Below the pieces are notes generated by a model. That model did not search any database, had not been told where the DNA came from, and saw nothing but the letters and a program-made list of their open reading frames with translations. A DNA stretch of 64,000 nt, taken from assembly GCA_002331625.1 (NCBI GenBank), contig DCZN01000041.1, forward strand, positions 337-64,336. The letters are read 5' to 3'. The translations under genes and the position numbers were made by a program. Origin of the DNA: Nitrospira sp. UBA2083. GTDB lineage: Bacteria; Nitrospirota; Nitrospiria; Nitrospirales; Nitrospiraceae. This document shows positions 25,782-34,379 of this stretch, piece by piece (position 1 is the stretch's first letter; each line of letters starts with the position of its first letter).

Positions 25782-28063
25782 GATCGTCTCCAATTCTGGT
25801 CGTGTACGTTCCTCCAATGTTGCTCACCTCGCTCGACACTCTCCACCCTAAATCGAATCGAAGTTTTGTGGAGGCGAGGCACAATCGAGATAGGGCTAAC
25901 CTTGAGAGTTATGTGAGGCAGTTCCAATAGGCTCCCAACCAAAGACCCTTTGGGAGTTGAAGGGAAGAGCACGCTCACGCCTGTGAAAGAGATGTTCTGC
26001 AACTTCCCGGCCAGTAAGGAAGTTGTTGTCTGTAACCGGCATGCCGTCTCATAGGAAATACGGGGCATCCGACGGTTTTCCCATGTGAAAGCCTTCCAGG
26101 GTACTGTCAATGCACACAGCAATGATCGTAGGCTATTCCCGACCCCGGGCTTGAATCGATAACTCTCTTCCCAAGGGGCAGGATCCCCGAAAATCTTGTC
26201 GAGGAGAACTTGTTTGGTCGAATCATTTAGGTCGATGAACTGAAGGCCAGCCTCCACGTCACCCGAGGGCAATCGTCCCTGTCTCACAATTCGACCGGTC
26301 AACTGAACGATGGCGCCCTGAGAAGATGTGAGCAGTAGGGTTATCGAGGGCTGTGCGGTAAAGATTGGATTTTCCAGCAACAATGCGGCGCCGTGTTCAT
26401 TGATATTGAGAATGCGGGCAGCCACAGAGTTATTGTCAACAAAGAGCTCGCCCACGAAATCACGACTAAGCCGAAACGCCTGCCGGCCCTGGGTCTGTTC
26501 GCTCGCCACGAACATGGCGATCGTCAACAGCAAGAGGTTAACGCCACCCCAACCGAGACTGACGAGGAGACCGGGATCGTTTTGATCATGGAGAAGGTCC
26601 TGAGTGCCAAGTGCCAAGCCAGTAACGAGTAGTCCAAACGTCAACAAGTGGGGCCAGGCCAACGTCAATTCTGCGGAGGTGTCCTTCTTAATGTGTTGCC
26701 CTTTCGGAGTGACTTCGAAAGGGCGCTCTTTACGAGGAGCGACAAGTGTCTTCAACGCCACCGCACTGAGCGCGAAGCACATGGCGATTTCATAGATGTC
26801 GGACCAGAAGGGATTGCGAGACCCTCGGCTGACTGGTTTCATCACCAAAGCCGAAGCGATGTAGAAGGAAAAGAAATAGATCACAAGCGGTAGAACGCTC
26901 GCATGGATCGGAGGGGTATGGAATAGTAGACTAGAAAGCGGCGCAACAAGGCAGATCAGGCGCGGAAGGCCAAAAAAGAAATAGAAGATGGATCCAAAAT
27001 AGTCCAGTCGTTGTGACAGCGTGAGGCCACGTTTTGTGAGTGGGTTATCCCTGAGGAGTACCTGAATACACCCCATCGCCCACCGTTTCCGTTGCTTCAG
27101 GTACCCTGCGAACGTCTCTGGCATCAGACCAGCGGACAGAACGCGGTTGAGATAGCAGGATTTGTATCCTTTTGCATGCAGGTTCATGCTGGTATGGATG
27201 TCTTCAGTTATTGTGTGAGTTTGAAAACCGCCAATCTCCTCGAGAGGTTGTCGCCGGAAGAGACCCCCGCTTCCAGCAAAGAAGGCGCTGTTATGTGCAT
27301 CGCGCCCAGCTTGTAAGGAGCGAAAGAATAGCGCCTGCTCGTTCTTGACTAGTTCTCCTACGCGGAGATTTCGTTGGAAAATGTCAGGATTGTAGAAGTG
27401 GTGCGGAGTCTGGACGATGGCAACTTTGGGATCCTCGAAAAAACCGACGGTTTCTTTCAGAAATGTTCGGGCAGGGATATGGTCCACATCGAATACAGCG
27501 ATGAGGTTACTGTCGGTTAACCAAAGCGCATGGTTGAGGTTTCCAGCCTTGGCATGCCGAGGATGATCTGGGCGTCTCAAATAGCCGCAGCCCAGTGCGG
27601 TTGCCAGCTTCTTCGTTTCAAGACGACGACCATCATCGAGCACGTATACTTTGAAACGGTCCTTGGGATACTCCTGCGATAAACAGCCCAACAAGGTCTG
27701 TTTTAACAGAGACAGCGGTTCATCGACGACAGTAACCATGATGTCGACGGTCGGGTAAGTCGTGGTCGGCGCGGGGTGACGGTCAGTCGGAGACCAGGAT
27801 TGATAGGTGAAGAAGCAAAACTGACAGAGTCCATACAGTTCTGCGAGGTAGACAACGCCTCCCACAATCATGCTGCTGACATCTTCAGTAGGTAATGTGT
27901 AGAGCGCTCGCCAGACCATGTAGCGGATGTATAAGAGGAGACTCAGGCTTATGACCCAACGACGCCCACGGTCCTTCTTCAAAAGCAGGCCAATGGTTAA
28001 AAGAACGAGCGCGGAGACTCCGGCAGCGATGGGTGTGTCAAAAAGTTTGTCGATGAACTCCAT
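25778..28063 (-). CDS. bcsA: BcsA-like processive glycosyltransferase with C-terminal PilZ modules
   Basis: A 761-residue inner-membrane GT2 enzyme resembling cellulose synthase subunit A. Catalytic motifs: VLDDG (141-145), DVD (192-194), TED (286-288) and QRKRW (324-328), the Q-x2-RW signature of processive synthases. Membrane helices lie at about 12-90 and 350-520. Two PilZ-like domains follow: the first has R527-x3-R531 with NINEHG in place of D-x-S-x2-G, the second R664-x3-R668 with NISFTG, so the Asp is replaced by Asn in both. Product could be cellulose or a related glucan. The ATG at 28063 has GGA upstream; the frame continues to 28114. No bcsB, bcsC or bcsZ is adjacent. Confidence 0.85.
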   Translation of the reverse strand: MEFIDKLFDTPIAAGVSALVLLTIGLLLKKDRGRRWVISLSLLLYIRYMVWRALYTLPTEDVSSMIVGGVVYLAELYGLCQFCFFTYQSWSPTDRHPAPTTTYPTVDIMVTVVDEPLSLLKQTLLGCLSQEYPKDRFKVYVLDDGRRLETKKLATALGCGYLRRPDHPRHAKAGNLNHALWLTDSNLIAVFDVDHIPARTFLKETVGFFEDPKVAIVQTPHHFYNPDIFQRNLRVGELVKNEQALFFRSLQAGRDAHNSAFFAGSGGLFRRQPLEEIGGFQTHTITEDIHTSMNLHAKGYKSCYLNRVLSAGLMPETFAGYLKQRKRWAMGCIQVLLRDNPLTKRGLTLSQRLDYFGSIFYFFFGLPRLICLVAPLSSLLFHTPPIHASVLPLVIYFFSFYIASALVMKPVSRGSRNPFWSDIYEIAMCFALSAVALKTLVAPRKERPFEVTPKGQHIKKDTSAELTLAWPHLLTFGLLVTGLALGTQDLLHDQNDPGLLVSLGWGGVNLLLLTIAMFVASEQTQGRQAFRLSRDFVGELFVDNNSVAARILNINEHGAALLLENPIFTAQPSITLLLTSSQGAIVQLTGRIVRQGRLPSGDVEAGLQFIDLNDSTKQVLLDKIFGDPAPWEESYRFKPGVGNSLRSLLCALTVPWKAFTWENRRMPRISYETACRLQTTTSLLAGKLQNISFTGVSVLFPSTPKGSLVGSLLELPHITLKVSPISIVPRLHKTSIRFRVESVERGEQHWRNVHDQNWRRS

Positions 28064-28248
28064 CGTGAGGCGTTCCTTTGGGAGAGAGGCCTGGCCGTGT
28101 CTAGGTGGTACCACCGTATTACTGGAAGACCGGTCTGCCTATCCTACGGAGGAGGCACGATCTTTTGAGGGAGAACACCATCGAAGTAATTGAAAGAATA
28201 GGAAATTTCTCTGTTTCGTTGACTCTCTGGACCGCTTGGAAGGGGGTA

Positions 28249-28860
28249 TTAGGTCCAGAGTTCGAGAGGGCCGTGGTTAGCAATACCGCGAACGAGATCT
28301 CGTGTGGAAAGCATTCCGACTAAGCGGCGGTCGTGATCTACGATGGGAACCGCATGTATCTGTTCTTCCAGCATGACGCGCGCAATTTCGCGGATTTCGG
28401 TTGTAGGTGTTGCTGAAATAACTCGGGAGGACATGATCTCGGCGACCAGTTTTTGGGTCGCCTGCCGCCTGTCGTCCTCAGTGATAAGTTCAGGTACAGA
28501 CTGCAGCAGATCGCGGTATGAAACCATTCCCACAAGTGCGCCATGCACCGAAGTGATGGGGACATGGTGGAAATCTTTGTGTGACATGATATCCCATGCC
28601 TCCAGCACTCTGCTGTCAGATGGAAGAGAGAGAACGGGAGCATTCATCAAGTCTCGAGCCTGCAATGCCGGTTTAGGATGTGGTCGCTTGATGTTCTGCT
28701 GTTGATAGGCTGTTTGTGCGTTCAACGAGGAATGATCCAAAGATGAGTGTTGATGTTGAGGTTCTCGATCTCCTACCGACTCAGTTCGACCGTGCCGGGA
28801 GCTGACGGGCTTGGCCTGATAAATTTCTGCAATGCCGTTGACTGCCAGAATGATGGACAT
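28249..28860 (-). CDS. CBS-domain pair protein
   Basis: A 203-residue protein with a poorly conserved 75-residue N-terminus (QHQHSSLDHS-type, probably flexible) and two CBS motifs that form a Bateman module (about 76-130 and 145-200; ARDLMNAPVLSLPSD and VAEIMSSRVISATPT). Bateman modules bind adenine nucleotides and often tune the partner protein. The frame runs on to 28875; the ATG at 28860 with GAGGA upstream is preferred. It is transcribed in the same direction as bcsA but after a gap, and its partner is unknown. Confidence 0.8.
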   Translation of the reverse strand: MSIILAVNGIAEIYQAKPVSSRHGRTESVGDREPQHQHSSLDHSSLNAQTAYQQQNIKRPHPKPALQARDLMNAPVLSLPSDSRVLEAWDIMSHKDFHHVPITSVHGALVGMVSYRDLLQSVPELITEDDRRQATQKLVAEIMSSRVISATPTTEIREIARVMLEEQIHAVPIVDHDRRLVGMLSTRDLVRGIANHGPLELWT

Positions 28861-29287
28861 GCTGCAGTTCCTCAACTGCTGTATCGGAAGACTACTGAAA
28901 ATACTTAAGCGAAAGGCTAACGGTAAGTAAGCCTATGAACAGCTAATCCGGCGACATGCTTCCCCACTCCTCTACTGGAATATCTCCAGCTCCTCACCGA
29001 TTATTGAGGGGGGAGATCATGAATGTGATTGATCGGTTGCCGTTCCTTGTTCAAGATGCTGAAGACGGTTCGTCTGCTTTCGACGCTTCCAAATCGGTTG
29101 CTTCTGTTTTAAGCCCTATGTTATAAGAAGCCCCGCATAATAGTATTGCGGTATCGACAATCAGCTCATAGCCTATAAGGGAAAAGAGGTACATTACCAA
29201 ACGCCTACACGTCCTCCAGAATTTGGCATCATAATTCTATTTCACGAGCTTCTATTCATCTCTTCTTTTCTCGCAAGGGGGGTAGTC
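28861..29287. other. Intergenic region with one small ORF candidate
   Basis: This stretch of about 430 bases separates the CBS-domain gene and the cupredoxin gene, which diverge. Apart from the short ORF at 29019-29126, I see no gene. Both promoters must lie here, but no convincing consensus boxes were identified. Confidence 0.5.
29019..29126 (+). CDS. Candidate 35-residue small protein
   Basis: A short ORF (MNVIDRLPFLVQDAEDGSSA, then FDASKSVASVLSPML) with a strong AGGGGGGAG ribosome site four bases before its ATG. Its composition is normal for a coding sequence, but there is no homology evidence and it could be chance. It lies between divergent promoters, so it may be a leader peptide or an orphan small gene. 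Confidence 0.3.
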   Translation: MNVIDRLPFLVQDAEDGSSAFDASKSVASVLSPML

Positions 29288-29764
29288 ATGGGTAAGACAT
29301 TGTTAGGGGTCTTCCTCGGCCTTGGAATGGTGCTGGCAGGAGCTTCCGGCTCATATGCGCTTCAAGCTGGCGGTGTTGAGATCGGAGATCTGGAGTCCGG
29401 ATCTGTCGTCGGACAGCCTTTTAAGGAACTAACCGTTGATGCCTCATTCTTTGCTATCGAAATTGGCAATATGAAGACGTGGTATCCTCCCACAACGGTC
29501 ATTGATTTCAAGGCACGTCCAGGTGCACCGGTGCTTCTAAAGGTGACGAATAATGCGACCGCAGAGCACGGGTTCCAACTCACTGCGGCAGTGAATCAAT
29601 CGGCACCCACGGTTCTGGATACCAAATTAGTCCTCAAGCCAGGAGAGACGCGATACATCGGTGTTCCGACCAGCGACTTGTTTTATGGGGCAGGCAATGT
29701 TCTTGAGTATCGCTGCCACCTGCACCCAGGTCATGTGGGCGGCAAGCTGCTTATGCTGAAATAA
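29288..29764 (+). CDS. Exported cupredoxin-like blue copper protein
   Basis: A 158-residue exported protein with a signal peptide ending near ALQAG (about 25) and a C-terminal cupredoxin fold. Probable copper ligands are H94 (NNATAEHGF), C143 and H146 (EYRCHLHPGHVGG). The usual axial Met is absent, and H149 follows at a position where the Met would be. This fits the nitrosocyanin/plastocyanin-like group, which shuttles electrons or senses copper in the periplasm. A strong AGGGGGG ribosome site precedes the ATG, and a hairpin terminator follows the stop codon. Confidence 0.75.
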   Translation: MGKTLLGVFLGLGMVLAGASGSYALQAGGVEIGDLESGSVVGQPFKELTVDASFFAIEIGNMKTWYPPTTVIDFKARPGAPVLLKVTNNATAEHGFQLTAAVNQSAPTVLDTKLVLKPGETRYIGVPTSDLFYGAGNVLEYRCHLHPGHVGGKLLMLK

Positions 29765-29785
29765 ACACAGCTCGATATTGTGTTT

Positions 29786-29826
29786 GAACGAGCCTCGGTG
29801 ACACTCACCGAGGCTCGTTCGTTTTT
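29786..29826 (+). terminator. Rho-independent terminator of the cupredoxin gene
   Basis: A 15-bp perfect stem (GAACGAGCCTCGGTG at 29786-29800 and its complement at 29806-29820) with a five-base loop is followed by GTTTTTC. It lies about 20 bases after the cupredoxin stop. Confidence 0.9.
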
Positions 29827-29840
29827 CAAACATTGGATCT

Positions 29841-29880
29841 AAAAAGCACAGGCCCCGGTTTCCCTGGAAACCGGGGCCTG
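29841..29880 (-). terminator. Rho-independent terminator of the ferredoxin gene
   Basis: A GC-rich hairpin (CAGGCCCCGGTTTCC at 29849-29863 and its complement at 29866-29880) reads into TGCTTTTT on the minus strand. It terminates the ferredoxin gene coming from the other side. Confidence 0.85.
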
Positions 29881-29901
29881 TAACGGTGCAACCAGCCCGA
29901 A

Positions 29902-30249
29902 TTAGTTTCTTACACCACTCCACACTTTGGCGGGATCAATCTCCTTATCGGGATTCAAAGTCTTTGCTCTCTCTAAGAGCACTTCCGTCGCCTCAGGATA
30001 GAGGGGGTCTGAAATGCAGCAATTATCGACTGGGCAAACTGCCGCACACTGTGGCTCATCAAAGTGGCCAACGCATTCAGTACAGCGATCATGTGCGATG
30101 ACATAGATGTTGTCGCCAACTCCTTGGCCATCACCAACGTGATTACCTTTGCTCTCAGCATCGCTCCTCGTTTCAAAGATTGCCTCGTTGGGACATTCCG
30201 GTAGGCATGCTCCACAAGAAATGCATTCGTCTGTAATCAATAACGCCAT
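29902..30249 (-). CDS. YfhL-type 2[4Fe-4S] ferredoxin
   Basis: A 115-residue ferredoxin. The first cluster motif is CISCGACLPECP (C-x2-C-x2-C-x3-C). The second half has CTECVGHFDEPQCAAVCP, in which an insertion between cysteines is typical of the YfhL/alvin-type 2[4Fe-4S] ferredoxins, plus an extended C-terminal helix. It carries low-potential electrons in the cytosol. The ATG at 30249 follows AAGGAGG by eight bases, better than the longer frame to 30276. An unusual glycine-rich insertion lies between the two cluster regions (about residues 35-50). Confidence 0.9.
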   Translation of the reverse strand: MALLITDECISCGACLPECPNEAIFETRSDAESKGNHVGDGQGVGDNIYVIAHDRCTECVGHFDEPQCAAVCPVDNCCISDPLYPEATEVLLERAKTLNPDKEIDPAKVWSGVRN

Positions 30250-30481
30250 GACCCAATCCTCCTTCTCACTCCCCAAAGAACTATATGACTGTACAATATT
30301 GACAAGTTCACTCGTCTACCACCATATAGTGCCAGTATTTATATGGCTAGCAGCGCCAAAAAGTATTCTATTCTTCGATTCTTTTCTAAGTCAACAGACC
30401 GTGTTCAGACTAGAAGGCCTACTTCGCTAATGTGCATGGGCCATTGGGCCCAGCAAATGGAAAATCGTCGATCTGCCTAAG

Positions 30482-30982
30482 ATGTCCACTAGTCAGCCAC
30501 AAGCAAACGATCGAGAACAGAAAAAGAAGAGGATCATCATGATGATCCTGCTCGCTCTTCTGTTGATGAGCGCATCTGTCTTTCTCGTGGAACGAAAAGA
30601 ATCCAGCATTATTGTGATCACGTTTCCCAGCGGATTTGAGTTGGAAGCTGAAGTCGCTGATACTCCGGAGAAGCTGTTATTTGGGCTCGCGTTTCGTGAT
30701 GCGTTACCATCGAACGGGGGCATGCTCTATATTTTTGAGCAAAATGGTCTGCATCGCATCACGACCAAGGAATATCGATTTCCCATCGATATCCTGTGGG
30801 TGGATGAGGGACATCACGTGGTACACATGATGGAGCAAGCCGAACCGTGTGCCAAAGATCCGTGCCCAGTTTTTGGGCCACCACCTGAAGCAGTCAGGTA
30901 TGTGATACAAGCAGAAGCAGGGTTCATTAGAAAGGCAAGGGTTCAAAAAAATGATGAACTCAAATATGCCCTTCGACTATAG
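30482..30982 (+). CDS. DUF192 family exported or membrane-anchored protein
   Basis: A 166-residue protein with one N-terminal transmembrane segment (about 18-36) followed by a DUF192 domain (EVADTPEKLLFGLAFRDAL ... GGMLYIFEQNG ... PIDILWVDEGHHVVHM). DUF192 is widespread and of unknown function; the fold is a small beta barrel exposed outside the inner membrane. The gene is the first of a four-gene cluster. Its ribosome site is weak. Confidence 0.8.
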   Translation: MSTSQPQANDREQKKKRIIMMILLALLLMSASVFLVERKESSIIVITFPSGFELEAEVADTPEKLLFGLAFRDALPSNGGMLYIFEQNGLHRITTKEYRFPIDILWVDEGHHVVHMMEQAEPCAKDPCPVFGPPPEAVRYVIQAEAGFIRKARVQKNDELKYALRL

Positions 30983-31010
30983 ACCTGAAACACGGCTAGA
31001 GGATATCTCC

Positions 31011-31328
31011 ATGGATGGATTTCAAAAGGTTGCTCAAATCGAGGACGTACTTCCTGGACAATCCAGGATCGTCAAGGTCAACGATCGGCCTATCGCGCTG
31101 TTCAATATCGAAGGAAAATTCTACGCGATCCATAATAGCTGTCCTCACGAAGGGGGGCCGCTCAATGAAGGCAGACTCAAGGGGTATGTCATTGCTTGCC
31201 CTTGGCATGACCTCGCGTTTGATATTCGAAACGGGCAAGGTACCGACGGTGGCGGATATTGCGTAGGAAGTTACGAAGTTCGGGTGGATGGGAGCGATAT
31301 CATGGTGGGCCCACGTCGGAAAATATGA
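31011..31328 (+). CDS. Rieske [2Fe-2S] ferredoxin-type protein
   Basis: A soluble 105-residue Rieske domain with both ligand boxes: C44-x-H46 in NSCPHEGGPL and C63-x2-H66 in ACPWHDLAF. Such proteins are electron carriers of the NirD/BphF type. An in-frame ATG at 30951 would overlap the DUF192 gene by 32 bases; the ATG at 31011 with GAGG eight bases upstream is preferred. Its electron donor and acceptor are unknown. Confidence 0.85.
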   Translation: MDGFQKVAQIEDVLPGQSRIVKVNDRPIALFNIEGKFYAIHNSCPHEGGPLNEGRLKGYVIACPWHDLAFDIRNGQGTDGGGYCVGSYEVRVDGSDIMVGPRRKI

Positions 31329-31371
31329 GGAAGTTCGGCGGGGAGCCGGTTGTTCCAAAGCACAGGTTGAT

Positions 31372-31710
31372 ATGAGCACCATTGGTACCGAACAGATTTC
31401 TACCATTGACGCCAGCGATGACCGCAGGGTGCTGGTCGATCAACCATTTGTCCTGCAGCTGTGGGAAGATCGGACAAGGGGTGAGCAATGGGTCGTATCG
31501 TATGATACGAAAGGGCTTGCTCTTCTCAGCGATGAATTTCTCCGTATCGCTAGTAATAATGCCGTCGAGAACGGTCAGCGCATCTTTGAATTTAAGGCCG
31601 TGCAACCAGGCGTGTATCAGGTAGTCTTTGAAAAACGCATGGGTTGGAAATTTACCGCAGAAGATCGCCGCCTCTTCAAAATAGAAGCGGAACCACGGGC
31701 CACGAACTGA
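31372..31710 (+). CDS. Chagasin/I42-like protease-inhibitor family protein
   Basis: A 112-residue protein that resembles the I42 (chagasin) family of cysteine-peptidase inhibitors: a compact beta-sandwich with QPFVLQLWEDRTRGEQWVVS, then GQRIFEFKAVQPGVYQVVFEKRMGW, in the usual order. The NPTTG-like loop is not exact. The frame is open from 31288, overlapping the Rieske gene; the ATG at 31372 gives the typical domain length. No signal peptide is obvious, so an intracellular role is possible. Family assignment is from wording alone. Confidence 0.55.
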   Translation: MSTIGTEQISTIDASDDRRVLVDQPFVLQLWEDRTRGEQWVVSYDTKGLALLSDEFLRIASNNAVENGQRIFEFKAVQPGVYQVVFEKRMGWKFTAEDRRLFKIEAEPRATN

Positions 31711-31714
31711 TTCC

Positions 31715-32557
31715 ATGGCGGACATTGCCTTTATCAACGGACGCTTCCTTCCGTGGCAGGATGCAACGGTTTCCATCGATGACCGGGGCTTCCAATTTGG
31801 CGATGCCGTCTACGAAGTCATTCGAACCTATCGGGGAATTCCTTTCAAGTTGGGCGCTCATCTTGATCGACTTGATCGGAGCGCAAGCGAACTCGCTCTT
31901 CCCCAACCGTATACCAGGACCCAATGGAGACAATGGATCGAGCACGGGATCAGTCTGGCTGGGTATCAGGATGCCAAAATTTATATCCAGGTCACGAGAG
32001 GTGTCGCTCCTCGCGATCATAGCTTTCCATCCCAGAGCCGTCCGACGGTTGTCATGACGATTAGGGAGTTCCATGCTCTGCCCACTGAAACACGTCTGAC
32101 CGGTGTGATGGCCTGTACCCGGGAGGATCTTCGATGGGGGCGGTGCGATATCAAAAGCGTCAATTTGCTGGCTAACGTTCTGGCGCGTGAAGAAGCAAAA
32201 AAGGCTGGTGTGTTTGAAACCATCTTGATCAGGGACGGGCTCGTGATGGAAGGTGCCATCAGTAATGTGATGGTGGTTCAGGGTGGCGTCATCATCACGG
32301 CTCCTGAAGGCCCTCGGATTCTCTCCGGGGTCACCAGAACGGTAGTGCTAGAGCTGGCCAAAGAGGAGGAGGGCTTCATGATCGAACAACGATTCATACC
32401 GATCGACACCCTCTACAGGGCCGATGAGGTGTTTTTGACCGGCACCACGCTCGAAGTGCTTGGGGTGGTACAGATCGATGGGAAGGTCATCGGCTCCGGT
32501 CGCCCCGGCCCAATTACCAAGTCTCTTGCAGCACGATGGGCAATGTTGACAGGCTAG
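31715..32557 (+). CDS. Class IV aminotransferase (D-amino acid transaminase / ilvE-pabC family)
   Basis: This 280-residue PLP enzyme of fold type IV has the N-terminal DDRGFQFGDAVYEV motif and the lysine region RCDIKSVNLLANVLA typical of D-alanine aminotransferase and relatives. The C-terminal EVFLTGTTLEVLGV motif is also present. D-amino acid transaminase is favoured by the R-x-D-I-K-S-x-N-LL pattern; branched-chain aminotransferase or aminodeoxychorismate lyase are alternatives. It is the last gene before a strong terminator and starts five bases after the previous stop codon. Confidence 0.8.
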   Translation: MADIAFINGRFLPWQDATVSIDDRGFQFGDAVYEVIRTYRGIPFKLGAHLDRLDRSASELALPQPYTRTQWRQWIEHGISLAGYQDAKIYIQVTRGVAPRDHSFPSQSRPTVVMTIREFHALPTETRLTGVMACTREDLRWGRCDIKSVNLLANVLAREEAKKAGVFETILIRDGLVMEGAISNVMVVQGGVIITAPEGPRILSGVTRTVVLELAKEEEGFMIEQRFIPIDTLYRADEVFLTGTTLEVLGVVQIDGKVIGSGRPGPITKSLAARWAMLTG

Positions 32558-32602
32558 TGCTCTTGCTTTGCTCTAGGGTGCATGGTATGGTGCTGATCCT
32601 GG

Positions 32603-32626
32603 AAGTGGGCTCATGCCCACTTTTTT
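32603..32626 (+). terminator. Rho-independent terminator
   Basis: An 8-bp stem (AAGTGGGC, loop TCAT, GCCCACTT) runs into six T residues. It ends the DUF192-to-aminotransferase unit and isolates it from the rimP operon. Confidence 0.9.
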
Positions 32627-32656
32627 GTTTGATCACATGTCAAGAGGAACTAGAGG

Positions 32657-33145
32657 TTGAGGATACCGGGTAGTGGTTCGCAGCCGGTTGCCGACCGATT
32701 GCACGAAGTTATTTCACCGATCCTCTGGACGCTCGGGCTTGAGTTGATTGATGTGGTGTGTGCTGGGCAAGGCCCTCGCTCAGTTGTTCGTATTTTGATC
32801 GATAAACCAGGTGGAGTGACTATCACCGATTGTGAGCAGGCGCACAAGGCTTTAGGGCCGGCACTCGATGTGGTCGATCCATTTCCTCACGCCTATACCC
32901 TTGAGGTCTCATCTCCGGGTTTGGATCGCCCCTTTCAGCGACTTCAGGACTATCAACGGGCGATTGGCAAACAGGTGAGTCTCAAGCTTCGACAGCCATT
33001 CGAAGGTCAGTGGAAGATTGCCGGAGAACTTATGCAGGCGGATGAGGAGACCATCGTACTGACTGTCCCGACAGCGCGTGTGGCTCAACCAATACGCCTC
33101 AACCGACAGATCATCGCAGAAGCAAAGCTGGTCGTGAAAATTTAA
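32657..33145 (+). CDS. rimP: Ribosome maturation factor RimP
   Basis: A 162-residue RimP, needed for 30S subunit assembly. Conserved stretches are visible: ELIDVVCAGQGPRSVVRI, LEVSSPGLDRPFQR and the C-terminal SH3-like domain. The only start in range is a TTG at 32657, directly preceded by GAGG, with a further GAGG about nine bases upstream. It begins the conserved rimP-nusA-infB superoperon. Confidence 0.93.
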   Translation: MRIPGSGSQPVADRLHEVISPILWTLGLELIDVVCAGQGPRSVVRILIDKPGGVTITDCEQAHKALGPALDVVDPFPHAYTLEVSSPGLDRPFQRLQDYQRAIGKQVSLKLRQPFEGQWKIAGELMQADEETIVLTVPTARVAQPIRLNRQIIAEAKLVVKI

Positions 33146-33205
33146 GCAGGTCGACAAGAAGAATTAGAAGCCTGTGGGTTGTAACCGGATGCAGGAGCGT
33201 GAGGT

Positions 33206-34363
33206 ATGAACCGAGAACTGATTTCAGTGATTGACGAAATCGGGCGTCAGAAAGGAATCGACAAAGCCCGCGTGATCGGAGCCATCGAATCCGCCCTGCA
33301 GACAGCCGCCAAAAAACGCTTCGGGCAGGCCGAAAACATTCAAGTCGAAATGGATCCCAAGACCGGAGAAATTTCCGTCGTATCCAAGAAAACAATTGTG
33401 GAAACGGTCAGCAACCCTAAAGCCGAAATCTCCCTCCAGGAGGCTCGCCAATATGACAGTGAGGCCGAGGTGGGCGACGAAATCGGATCGTTGATCGAGA
33501 TGAATGAATTGGGAAGAATTGCCGCGCAAACTGCCAAGCAGGTCATTTTTCAGAAGGTCCGCGAAGCAGAGTGGGAAGCAGTCCAGAAGGAGTACTCGAC
33601 GCGGCAAGGGGATTTGGTCAACGGTATCATCCTCGGTATGGAACGCCGTAATTATCTGGTGGATCTCGGGAAAACGGAAGCGATCCTGCCAATTCAGGAA
33701 CAGATTCCGCGTGAGACGTATCGACGCGGCGATCGTGTCAAGGCGATGCTGCTCGAAGTTCGCCGTACGCCAAAAGACGTCCAAGTGATCTTGTCTCGCA
33801 GCCATCCCCAGTTTGTGGCCAAGCTCTTTGAGCTCGAAGTTCCGGAGGTGATGGAGAAGATCATTGAAATCAAATCCGTTGTTCGAGAGCCTGGCGACCG
33901 CACCAAGATTGCGGTGACATCACGAGAAAAGGCCGTCGATCCGGTCGGGGCCTGTGTCGGCATTAAGGGTTCCCGTGTGCAGGCCGTTGTCCGTGAGTTA
34001 CGCGGAGAAAAGATCGACATCATCACCTGGACGCAAGACCCTCGCGTGTTCATCGCTGAAGCATTGAACCCTGCGACCATCGAAAAGGTGGGCATCGACG
34101 AGGAGAAAAAGTCGGCGCTTGTGGTAGCGGCGGATTCTCAATTGTCGCTCGCGATCGGCAAAAATGGTCAGAACGTCAGACTTGCGGCCCGGTTGACGGG
34201 TTGGAAGATCGATATCATCAGCGCCACTGAATACGAAAAGGAAAAGGTCGAGCGCGATAAGGAAATCAAAGCGGCACTCGCCGAAGAAGCGGAAGCCCAA
34301 CGTCTGCAAGAAGAAGCTCGGCAAGCTGCGCGAGCCGAGGAAGCAACGAGCGAACCAGATTAG
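33206..34363 (+). CDS. nusA: Transcription termination/antitermination factor NusA
   Basis: A 385-residue NusA with the standard order: N-terminal RNAP-binding domain (about 1-125), S1 domain (about 133-200) and two KH domains (about 205-345; [36 protein letters not shown]). It ends in a charged, Glu/Ala-rich tail. It binds RNA polymerase and RNA and modulates pausing and termination. The C-terminal acidic repeats of gammaproteobacterial NusA are missing, as in many phyla. GGAG lies in the ribosome site. Confidence 0.97.
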   Translation: MNRELISVIDEIGRQKGIDKARVIGAIESALQTAAKKRFGQAENIQVEMDPKTGEISVVSKKTIVETVSNPKAEISLQEARQYDSEAEVGDEIGSLIEMNELGRIAAQTAKQVIFQKVREAEWEAVQKEYSTRQGDLVNGIILGMERRNYLVDLGKTEAILPIQEQIPRETYRRGDRVKAMLLEVRRTPKDVQVILSRSHPQFVAKLFELEVPEVMEKIIEIKSVVREPGDRTKIAVTSREKAVDPVGACVGIKGSRVQAVVRELRGEKIDIITWTQDPRVFIAEALNPATIEKVGIDEEKKSALVVAADSQLSLAIGKNGQNVRLAARLTGWKIDIISATEYEKEKVERDKEIKAALAEEAEAQRLQEEARQAARAEEATSEPD

Positions 34364-34379
34364 AGACGGAAACATCCTG

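Noticed and set aside
30297-30325. TTGACA followed by ATATAG as a promoter for the DUF192 gene
   Set aside because: Spacing is about 19-20 bases and the -10 is poor, so it is not a convincing promoter.
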